DNA of 64,000 nucleotides, from positions 3,479,501 to 3,543,500 of the forward strand of contig NC_091971.1 in NCBI RefSeq assembly GCF_036711975.1, given 5' to 3'. The stretch comes from Onthophagus taurus (lineage: Eukaryota; Arthropoda; Insecta; Coleoptera; Scarabaeidae). Below the pieces are notes generated by a model that worked only from the letters and a program-made list of their open reading frames with translations, made no database searches and was not told where the DNA came from. A program made the position numbers and the translations under genes. Shown piece after piece: positions 55,423 to 64,000 of the stretch (the first letter of the stretch is position 1; the number at the start of each line of letters is the position of its first letter).

Positions 55423-56507
55423 TTAATATTTATTCTTATAATTGGTTAACCATAATTTGGGTAACCAAAACCATGATCTATGTAATAGTGATGGATGAAA
55501 AACGTTATATTGTACATTGCTTAATCGATTTAAATAATTATCAACTGCTGTTGTTGGTAAAAATACTGTTTTAGCTTGACTAGGTACATTAGACATTAAG
55601 TCTCGTGCTTTAACTAAATGTTCATTTGCCCTACTTGCTAAATCTAAACATGATTCAACCATGTTATCACTTATTTTGTTTCGCAAAACATCTTCATGAC
55701 TCACTTTATGGTTTACTAAGATATCTTGGGGGATAGCGATAAAATTAATTTTTTTTGCAAGTGGAATTGTTCTAAAAAATACAATATCAAATCATATTCA
55801 CAAACAAAATATAAAAAATACCTTAATAATTGCGTAATTCCTTGAGCTTTCCCAATATGAGAAGCAGCATGATCAGCATGAATATTTTTGATGCCACAAC
55901 TTTCAAGTATAAGATAATAAACGGTAGAAACAGTTTTTTCAGCGTATGTTTCCAACTCAGACATTGTATTAAACGAATTTTTATTAAGCAATTCACTCCT
56001 ACTTATAATTAAAGTCTTAAAATGTCTTTTTGTTAACTTTTCTCTAAGACTAGCCTAAAAATTAACACAAATAACGCATCTAAAGATCATGTGTTTAAAT
56101 ACCTTATATATTTCTAAAGCAACGGGGTGTTGTGGGACATTTAAAGGATCTTTTTGAAAACACTTATCAATAGTTTCCTCCCAAAATTTCAAACGCATCC
56201 GTCCGATATCTACTTGACTAACGCGTTCGCTGATTTTTGATACTTCTATATTAAAGCTGCGAATTGCTAAAGCGGAAGATCGATGGGGGTTTTTTAGAAA
56301 TAAAGTGCAAACAAAATTCTCGTAATCATTAGTCCTATAAAGTAAAAATTAACTCCTAAGTTGTGAACATAACCTCACAAATTCTTACCGGACCAAATTT
56401 AAACAATACTCAGACGATGTTTGTGATTTAAACCGTATATTATTTAATAAATAAACATCTTGTGCTAAAATCTTAAATAAATTACACTTATTTGTTAAAA
56501 TAGACAT
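55423..56507 (-). CDS. NDUFAF6: NDUFAF6, mitochondrial complex I assembly factor (phytoene-synthase-like)
   Basis: Exons, 5' to 3' on the minus strand: 56389-56507, 56103-56334, 55822-56054 and 55423-55771; phases agree, 310 residues. Matching segments include DYENFVCTLFL, RMRLKFWEETIDK, ELETYAEKTVSTVYYLILES, then HADHAASHIGKAQGITQLLR and the ending NVFHPSLLHRSWFWLP. The squalene/phytoene synthase fold is kept in this family but it serves early complex I assembly (ND1 biogenesis); the Drosophila gene is sicily. The N-terminus has a weak mitochondrial-type leader. It lies head-to-tail behind OTUD6B, 105 bp apart. Confidence 0.94.
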
Positions 56508-56612
56508 TTTTGGTTTGACAAATTATCTTTTAGGTTATAATGTACAAAATGGTACAAAAGTATTGGGACAAAAAAAAAATATTTTTGGATAAAATATCTT
56601 AATATTTTCTTT

Positions 56613-57572
56613 TTATTGTTCCTTACATACAGTAGAATTATAATGCTCCCCCAATTTATACAAGTGCCTATGATAAACAAGAACTAATGGAGCACCCTGA
56701 AAATTTTCACCTTGAATAGTGGACGGTCCGGAGGCCTGAATAACCTTAATCGGACATTGAAGCACATTAGATAATGCTCTAAGTTCCAATTGCCCACCCC
56801 ATAATTTCGTTTTTTCAACTTTCTTACAATAATTTTCGAATTGTTTATCATCAACGGCTTGTTCGGTTTCGTTATACATAAAAGGTATAAAATCATCTTT
56901 ATGTTCTCTCATAAAATCGGCAGTTTGTTTTCGTAATCGTCCGGTTGTGGAAGGTTCCCTACCAGTCATCACCAATTGGTGATTTATTGCACAATATAAA
57001 CAATTACCATCAGCAGCTATATCGAAAATATCTAAATTATTCGATGTGAGTATTTCCTTGATGGTTTGCATTTCTATAACTCTAGGTCCTTGACTATTAA
57101 CCTCATCTTGTTCTTGAATACGTTTTTCCCGTTCTTTATCTTCCTCCTGTTTTTTATTCCTTCGCTTTTGAGCTCTCGTTATTTTTACAGGTTCCATAGG
57201 CTCCTCCTCTTCATTCTCATCCTCTCCAACATCACCTTCCGTATCATCTTGATTTCGAATTCTCCTCGAACCTCGCGAAGTTTTGGAAGAACTTGGTGAG
57301 ATCGTATCATTACTTTGAGTAGAAATATGGTCATCAGATATTGAGGAGTTTTGGCAGTCTGTTATATTAGCTGATTTTAATTCTAAGTTATGTTTATCAT
57401 CTAATTCCTTTTCTAATTGAGTAATCATATCTTGAATCTCCTTTTTCTTCTTTTTATCACCTTTTGGAGCCGATTTTTTCAGAGCTTGAATTTTCGCCTG
57501 TAAATCTTTGCGTTCTTGTCGGTGCCTTTTTAACATCGTTTCTCCTTCCATTTCGTTTTCTGACGAACTCAT
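56613..57572 (-). CDS. OTUD6B: OTUD6B-like OTU-domain deubiquitinase
   Basis: 319 residues on one exon. The N-terminal third is a charged coiled coil (MLKRHRQERKDLQAKIQALK ... KKKKKEIQDMITQLEKEL), followed by a Ser/Glu-rich linker and a basic KRRNKKQEEDK helix. The OTU domain starts near residue 170: catalytic Asp-Gly-Asn-Cys in IAADGNCLYCAI, then KLWGGQLELRALSNVL, and the catalytic His region YHRHLYKLGEHYNSTV. The family cleaves ubiquitin chains and is linked to translation and proteasome assembly. Divergent from HADHA. Confidence 0.95.
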   Translation of the reverse strand: MSSSENEMEGETMLKRHRQERKDLQAKIQALKKSAPKGDKKKKKEIQDMITQLEKELDDKHNLELKSANITDCQNSSISDDHISTQSNDTISPSSSKTSRGSRRIRNQDDTEGDVGEDENEEEEPMEPVKITRAQKRRNKKQEEDKEREKRIQEQDEVNSQGPRVIEMQTIKEILTSNNLDIFDIAADGNCLYCAINHQLVMTGREPSTTGRLRKQTADFMREHKDDFIPFMYNETEQAVDDKQFENYCKKVEKTKLWGGQLELRALSNVLQCPIKVIQASGPSTIQGENFQGAPLVLVYHRHLYKLGEHYNSTVCKEQ

Positions 57573-58550
57573 TGCGAATTAGAAGAGGAAAAGTATATTT
57601 CGAATATGAGTTATTTAAAAAAAATCTTTTATAAGCGCTGAACACGCGTGCACCTGTCGTATCAGCGAAAAAGTGAGGCTATGTTAAAATATTATTGAAA
57701 TAAGATGTTTTAAGGGTTAAATTGAAATAATTTCGTATGGTTTATTATAATTTTAAGTTATTTATTGTTTAAAATAATGCGAATATCGATTTTTTGTGGT
57801 TTTATTGGTGGTCAAATTATTCTTATCATATGTAATGTAACCCGGTTATAATTTGGCAGATATTTGAAGTTAAATCTAATTAAAGTGTTCGGATTATGTA
57901 TTGGATACTATTTTAAATCAAATATTATAAATTTTAACACAGTTTAAAGCTGGTTTAAGATAAATTTATAAAATGACATTTTTTGACATTTCAATTTAAA
58001 CAGCGACATCTTTTGATTTTTGTGCAAATTTCTTAAGATACTTTCAAATTAGAATATAAAAAAAATAATTTGATTTATACAAATCAAAATTAAAATATTT
58101 TCGAGAATAAATGATGTAAACTAAATTAAAATTAAATTTTTTGAAATTTAAAAAGTTATTAATAGCGACATCTTGTAACTTTTATTGAAATTTATCAAAT
58201 TAGAATGACATGAAAAATCAAAAAGTAACCTATATTTCTAATAATTTTCTTATTCATTTTTAGAAATATTCACTCTAATATTACATAACTATTAATATAA
58301 TTACAAAAATTGTAGTTTAATAACCCCAATAACATTTTTTTGAAGTCAAATCTGTATTTGTTGTAAATATCTGAATGGTTCGGGCTGTCATCTGGTTGAT
58401 AAAAAACTCGTGTACAAATTTTTATTAGTTTTGTAACTGGTCAAAGTACAATTTCGCTTTTGGTGTTGGTTCAGTCGATCGGCCGGTTTTTGTGCGGCGA
58501 AGTCATCAATACAACTCCGGTGCAGTTTGTTCTAAATTATATTAATCACC
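57573..58550. promoter_or_regulatory. Divergent intergenic region OTUD6B/HADHA
   Basis: 978 bp, mostly AT-rich. Bases 58460-58520 are GC-richer (CGATCGGCCGGTTTTTGTGC) and likely mark the HADHA start site. A GACATCTTTTGA/GACATCTTGTAA pair near 58003 and 58168 is the only repeat seen. Confidence 0.45.
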
Positions 58551-61500
58551 ATGTCGAGCGTAAGGTTATTTGGGGCCTTGTACAAACGAGTTTTAATTAA
58601 TACGAAAATAGCCGGACAGCGTAAGTGTTTATCGTTAATTGCACATAACTTAAGGTGTGATAGCAAAAAGTTAATTGATTTTTTTATTTTAGTACCAATT
58701 AGACTCATGGCTACTGCTGCAGCGGAACGAAAACACACCAAATTAAAGGTGGTCGATAATGTTGGAGTTATCGTTCTTGATTCGCCAGATGCCAAAGTAA
58801 GAATAAATCATTTTGTGTGGATTAAAAATGGAATAATTATTTTTATAGGTTAATTCATTAGGACAGGAAGTAATGACTGAAATGGATTCGATTTTACAAG
58901 AAATCGACGCTAATCCATCCATTCAAGCTGCAGTTTTAATTTCAGGCAAACCAGGATGTTTCATAGCTGGTGCGGACATCACCATGTTAGAAAAATGTAA
59001 AACTCAAAATGAAATGACTCAAATTTCGAAATCTGGCCAACAAATTTTGGGTGCTATTGAGAGTAGTAAGAAGCCGATTGTAGCAGCTATTCAAGGATCT
59101 TGTCTTGGAGGCGGATTAGAAGTCGCGCTTTCTTGCCATTACAGAATAGCTGTTAAAGACAAAAAAACCGGTTTAGGATTACCAGAAGTTATGCTTGGTT
59201 TACTTCCTGGTGCTGGAGGAACTCAACGTTTACCAAAATTAATTAATGTCCCAAACACATTAGACATTGCATTAACTGGCAAAACGGTTAAACCGGATAA
59301 AGCAAAAAAATTGGGAATGGTCGATATGCTTGTAGACCCCTTAGGGCCCGGTTTAGTCCCTCCAGAAGTTGCCACACGAAAATATTTAGAAGATGTTGCT
59401 GTTCAAGTAGCCAAACAAATCGCCAGTGGAAAACTTAAAGTCGATCGTACTAAAAAAGGATTGATGGATAAAATTTTTAATTTTGCATTGCAATATAATT
59501 GGGTTAAAGATCAGATTTTTGGAAAAGCCAGAAAGCAAGTCATGAAAATGTCTGGGGGGCTTTATCCTGCTCCACTCAAGGTATGATACTTTTTTTTTTA
59601 ATTAATGTTTATTAGATTTGACAGTGGAAAAAGGTCAAAGTGTGGTTTGTGTTATTATTGAAAATGTATAAATTTTTAAGTACAAAGGCCGTTTAATCTT
59701 ATCAGTTTGCTCTCTTATATAATAATAAATGTCTAAAGTTTATATAGTAATGTAAATGAATCATTTTACACCTTAGTTATTGATAGAATTAAATTTGTTT
59801 CTATTTAAAATGATATTTCTAAGGCCCACTTTAACTATCCTCTTAATAAACTATCTAAAAATCTAGAGATTCTAGAGGATAGATAACATGGTTATAGTGG
59901 TTTTAAGTGCTGTCATTGGTTAAGAGTAATTCTAGAACCAACTAAGTTCTAGGTCTTGTGTTAACTCTAGTTTTACACTAGACCTAGAACCATTTGGTTC
60001 TAGTTCTAGTACTAGAACAGTGCTAGTATAAAACTAGAACTAACACTAGACTTCGAACGCGGCTAAACCTAGACGCAGGGCTAAATCCGAATGATTCTTG
60101 TTCTAGTCTAGTGTTAGTTCTAGTTTTAGTAGTTTCTTAAGTATCTGAGCCTATGATGCAATTGGGTTAAGTTATAATGATTTAATACAAAACAATAAAG
60201 TTATTATAATAAATAAAGTTTAATAACTTTACAGACTCAGTTATGTATTTGACTTTTAAACGTCAATTTGACAATTAAACGTCAATATCGTTAAAATGTA
60301 GATTTCAAAAAAGTCAAAAATCAGTCAATTTAATGTAAAAAATCTTATGGAAATACTAAAATTAGACAAATATGTTACTATAAATCAAAAAAGTTATAAA
60401 AAAACTTGTATGAAATATTCGATATTCATCAAAACATTTTCGAAAATTTAGGTTGGTACGATTTTAGGGATATGTGTTGTGACTATTAAACGTCAAATTG
60501 ACGTTTGAACGTTAAGATAACATTGTATGTCAAAATTATTAAAAAAAATCAAAAAGGGTTATAAGTAGAATAAGAAAAATAAAATATCGATAAGAAAGTT
60601 GGATGGAAAACTGTAGCATTTATCAGAATGAAATAATGAACACCATTATTGAAAAATGATCTGTACAAAAAATAAAAATGTTTGTCTTTTAAACGTCAAC
60701 TTGACAATTAAACGTCAACATCGTTAAAGTAGATATTAAAAAAACTCAAAAATCAGTTAATTTAATGTAAAAAATCTCATGGAAACACTAAAATTAGCGA
60801 AATGTATTACTATAAATCAAAAAGTTATAAAAAAAAAACTAGTATGAAATATTTGATATTCATCAAAACATTTCCAAAAATTTAGGTTGGTACGATTTTA
60901 GAGATATGTGTTGTGGTTTTTAAACGTCAAAATGACTACTTAAACGTTAAGATGACATTTGTATGTCAGAATTATTTAAAAAAAATCAAAATGGGTTATA
61001 AATAGAACAAGAAAAATAAAATATCGATAAGAAAGTTGGATGGAAAACTATAGCATTTATCAGAGTGAATCTATGATCTGTACAAAACTTAAAAATATTA
61101 TTTGACTTTTAAACGTCAACTTGACAATTAAACGTCAACATCGTTAAAGAAAGTAAATGTTAAAAAAACTCAAAAATCAGTTAATTTAATAAAAAAAATC
61201 TTTGTAAAATATTAAAAGTAGCGAAATATACTGATATGTCATAAAAGTTGAAAGAAAACTTTACCATTTCACAAAACCAAAAACAAACTTTACAAAAAAA
61301 TGAAATTAAAAGTTAAAGAATTCAGTCTATTTCATTATCCATTTTCTAGATTTTAGATGTTGTTCGTACAGGATTAGACCGAGGTGAAAGAGCTGGATTT
61401 GAAGCTGAAGCACTAGCGTTTGGTGAATTAGCAATGACAAATCAATCGAAAGGTTTAATCGGTTTATTCCGCGGCCAAACTGAGTGTAAAAAGAACCGCT

Positions 61501-62836
61501 TTGGGAAACCGGAACACCCAATAAACACCGTTGCCGTTGTTGGAGCTGGTTTGATGGGTGCTGGTATCGCACATGTATCAATCGATAAAGGCTATAAAGT
61601 TATTATGAAAGATACGAATTTGCAAGGTTTAAACCGCGGTGTTGGCCAAATTCAAACCGGTTTACAAAATGCTGTTAAAAGGAAGAAAATTAACAAGTAA
61701 AAAATAATTTCTTTTATAACTATATTGAATTAACTTTTATTTTTTATTTTTAGTTTGGAAAGAGATAAATATTTAGCCGGGTTAGTACCAACACTGAATT
61801 ATAACGATTTTAAAGACGCCGATATTGTAATTGAAGCCGTTTTTGAAGACATCAATGTGAAGCACAAAGTTATCAAAGAAATCGAAGCCAACACCCCAGC
61901 TCATTGCATTATTGCCACAAACACCAGCGCTATCCCGATTACTAAAATAGCAGCTGGATCTTCGAAACCAGAAAAAGTTATTGGGATGCATTATTTCTCC
62001 CCAGTAGATAAAATGCAACTTTTAGAAGTCGTAACTCATCCAAAAACTAGTCAAGACACTTGCGCGGCTGCCGTTGAGGTTGGATTAAAACAAGGAAAAG
62101 TTGTGATTACCGTTGGTGATGGTCCCGGATTTTACACAACTAGGATTTTATCTACAATGTTATCAGAAGCTATTCGATTACTCCAAGAAGGTGTTGATCC
62201 AAAAGAATTGGATACTTTAACAAAGAAGTTTGGTTTCCCCGTGGGGGCGGCTACTTTAGCTGATGAAGTTGGGTTGGATGTTGGTGCTCATATTGCAGCT
62301 GATTTATCAAAGGTAATTATTTTTTTTTAATTAATCATTTAATAAAGATGTATTTTTAGGCATTTGGTGAAAGAATGAGTGGGGGAGATTTAAATATAAT
62401 GAAAGATATAGTTCAAGCTGGTTGTCTTGGAAGAAAATCTGGAAAAGGAATTTTCGTTTATGAAAAGGGAAGTAAAAATCGCGATGTAAACCCCGAGGCG
62501 ATTGATATCTTAAAGAAATATTCGCTGGAACCTAAAGGTTCATTTAGCGATGAAGATAAACAATTAAGGATGGTATCTCGTTTTGTAAATGATGCGGTTT
62601 TGTGCCTTGAAGAAAAAATTTTGGCCAGCCCACTTGAAGGCGATATTGGCGCCGTTTTCGGTCTTGGATTCCCGCCATTTACCGGCGGCCCATTCCGTTG
62701 GGTGGACCAATTTGGCGCCGGCCAATTAGTCGCAAGAATGGAACAATATCAATCTTTATATGGAGCACCGTTCAAACCAGCTCAAATGTTGATCGATATG
62801 GCCAAAGATCCATCTAAGAAATTCTATCCGAGTTAA
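58551..62836 (+). CDS. HADHA: HADHA, mitochondrial trifunctional protein alpha subunit
   Basis: Exons 58551-58620, 58693-58796, 58849-59580, 61350-61696, 61754-62312 and 62360-62836 agree in phase; 762 residues, the family length. The N-terminus is an Arg-rich mitochondrial presequence. The enoyl-CoA hydratase domain has [31 protein letters not shown] and [20 protein letters not shown]. The 3-hydroxyacyl-CoA dehydrogenase domain has the NAD site [16 protein letters not shown] near residue 365, [11 protein letters not shown], the catalytic His in [19 protein letters not shown] and [13 protein letters not shown]. With HADHB it carries out steps 2-4 of long-chain fatty-acid beta-oxidation. Intron 3 (1.8 kb) is filled by repeats. 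Confidence 0.97.
59920..60150. repeat. CTAGTTCTAG-family fragment in HADHA intron 3
   Basis: CTAGTTCTAGTACTAGAAC and CTAGTGTTAGTTCTAG words, then the shared junction TTAAGTATCTGAGCCTATGA into the AT-rich family. Confidence 0.78.
60151..61250 (+). repeat. AT-rich repeat family, about two and a half units
   Basis: Starts at ATGATGCAATTGGGTTAAG. Dyads ACGTCAAATTGACGTT near 60490 and AACGTCAAAATGAC near 60922 give a unit of about 435 bp. A third, shorter unit runs to about 61250, just before HADHA exon 4. Confidence 0.82.
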
Positions 62837-63955
62837 AGCGTTTTGTGTCTTCCATTTCCCTTATCCCACATGCTCTCATTGGTGGCCTTTTATATATTTT
62901 TTCTTACATCTATTTTATACATAAATACTTAGTTATTAAGGAGATATTTTAAAGAAAATAAAATTTGTTTCCATCTAAAAAATAAAGGAGAAACTTTTTT
63001 TTGTCCCAATACAAAAATTTTGTTTAACAAAAAAGTTGCGTCAGGGTGAAGGTTACATTCGTAACACACTCTAAACGAAGGTATATACAATTGCCGTGAT
63101 TCAGCGAGCAGAGTCGAAATATTCACGCGAAGTATATAAATAGATCAACGTTTGGCGATCTTCACCAATTGACCAACGCGCATGCTCCGTGCGTTTTGAT
63201 ATAATTATTTTTTTTTCTTTAAATTTGAGTCAATTTTAAATTTTAAGTTTATATAAACACTATTTTTGATAAATTGGTTTATGATAAATAAATAGGAACG
63301 GATTTTTATGATTTGGGTGATTCAAATTTACAAAATTTAGCGTGGAGCTTTTTTAAAACATTTTTTTGTTACGTTTATCTATTGGGTGTGGAACTCAAAC
63401 TCATGAGTTTGTTTATACAAATCTATTTTAGAAATGTTGGATTCATTCATTCTTTTTTTTTGTAACGATTTAAATAAGTTGATGAAAAAATGATTTTTTT
63501 GTTAATAAATTTTATTTATTTATTTTTCTTGTTTTTTAGGATTATGATTGCTTTAATATAAAGGAAAATATTAAAATTTAATTTTTTTGGGAATTATAAT
63601 GAAGATTACAAGAAAATAGGATTTCTTTATGTAGTTCCAAGTGTGAACAAAACTTAGAAAATAAAGTCTGGGGAAGTGTGGACGCCGTTGATGAGGGGAG
63701 CATGCGCTATCGAGGTGCTGGCGTCGCGACGTGCGCCCGGGACGACAGTGCCGCGAGTACCACAAGACGGACCGAAATGCCGAGCTGATAGTTATTAGTA
63801 CGAAATAATACGTTTTTACCTCGTTTTTACCGTTACGAATAAAAACGCGAAAACGCGGTGCGTTTACGCGTTCCCCCCTTTCGGTTGATAGTGATGCGGT
63901 CGGTTAGGGCCGCGTAGGGCAACCGAGGAGGAGCGGAGCGGCGCCCCCCTTGGAC
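62837..63955. other. HADHA 3' region and upstream leader of the next gene
   Basis: AATAAA occurs near 62957 and 62981. TATATAAATA at 63133-63142 could be a core promoter. From about 63665 the sequence becomes GC- and CpG-rich (GGCGTCGCGACGTGCGCCCG, GGAGGAGCGGAGCGGCGCC), as for a 5' UTR or CpG-rich promoter. Confidence 0.45.
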
Positions 63956-64000
63956 ATGCAGCAGCCGGGTGGTCCGGAGAACGGCGGCGTCGCGACGTCT
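63956..64000 (+). CDS. Start of a further gene, 15 codons visible
   Basis: ATG at 63956 in a strongly GC-rich context opens MQQPGGPENGGVATS, cut by the window end. The base composition contrasts with everything to its left. The identity cannot be told from 15 residues. Confidence 0.5.
   Translation, partial: MQQPGGPENGGVATS

Noticed and set aside
63571-63765. 64-codon minus-strand frame with Arg/His-rich start
   Set aside because: It lies in the GC-rich leader of the next gene, where stops are rare by composition.

Overview
This window is nuclear DNA of an insect. The evidence is AT-rich sequence, short GT-AG introns inside conserved eukaryotic genes, an RR-2 chitin-binding cuticular protein gene with an arthropod TATA/TCAGT core promoter, and a mix of LINE remnants, MITEs and TTAGG/TTGGG-type pentamer arrays. 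A holometabolous insect, quite possibly a beetle, fits best. The species cannot be told from the sequence alone. There is no sign of bacterial DNA, CRISPR, tRNA or rRNA genes.

Layout. (1) 573-14193 (+): an eight-exon cordon-bleu (COBL-type) actin-regulator gene; every exon junction agrees in phase. Its first intron hosts two complete TATA-driven genes on the same strand: an RR-2 cuticular protein (1164-1490) and a secreted 910-residue Q/E/R-rich protein (2323-5055). (2) 16179-17106 (+): a linker-histone-fold (H15-like) protein and a tiny unrecognised gene. (3) 17.1-22.2 kb: repeat-rich intergenic DNA. (4) 22476-42437 (+): a neprilysin-like M13 metallopeptidase gene with an 11.5-kb first intron full of repeats and two alternative terminal coding exons. 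(5) 44021-46742 (+): ATAD3. (6) 49652-50242 (-): COQ7, with a broken copy of its 3' end at 47.3 kb. (7) 50539-55355 (+): WDR59. (8) 55423-56507 (-): NDUFAF6. (9) 56613-57572 (-): OTUD6B. (10) 58551-62836 (+): HADHA. (11) 63956-64000 (+): the first 15 codons of a further gene behind a GC-rich leader.

Gene logic. The right half is dense in mitochondrial functions: ATAD3 (inner membrane/nucleoid), COQ7 (ubiquinone synthesis), NDUFAF6 (complex I assembly) and HADHA (beta-oxidation). WDR59 (nutrient sensing through GATOR2) and OTUD6B (deubiquitinase) lie among them. COQ7/WDR59 and OTUD6B/HADHA are divergent pairs, and WDR59/NDUFAF6 converge with only 67 bp between stop codons.

Repeats are the most unusual part. 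A CTAGTTCTAG-rich family of alternating hairpins has expanded at least three times (11.0-13.0, 35.7-38.9 and 47.5-49.0 kb), each with its own higher-order period (about 356, 666-764 and 226-232 bp). The copies are bounded by remnants of a terminal repeat like CAGTAAAACCTCGATATAAC, so they look like inflated cores of a non-autonomous DNA transposon. An AT-rich family with about 430-480-bp units accompanies it repeatedly. Other items are a roughly 1-kb inverted duplication (26.1/31.9 kb), a 98-bp TTGGG array at the 3' end of a LINE, four MITE-like palindromic elements or remnants, a 177-bp satellite array upstream of ATAD3, and a perfect 30-bp-arm hairpin inside a neprilysin intron.
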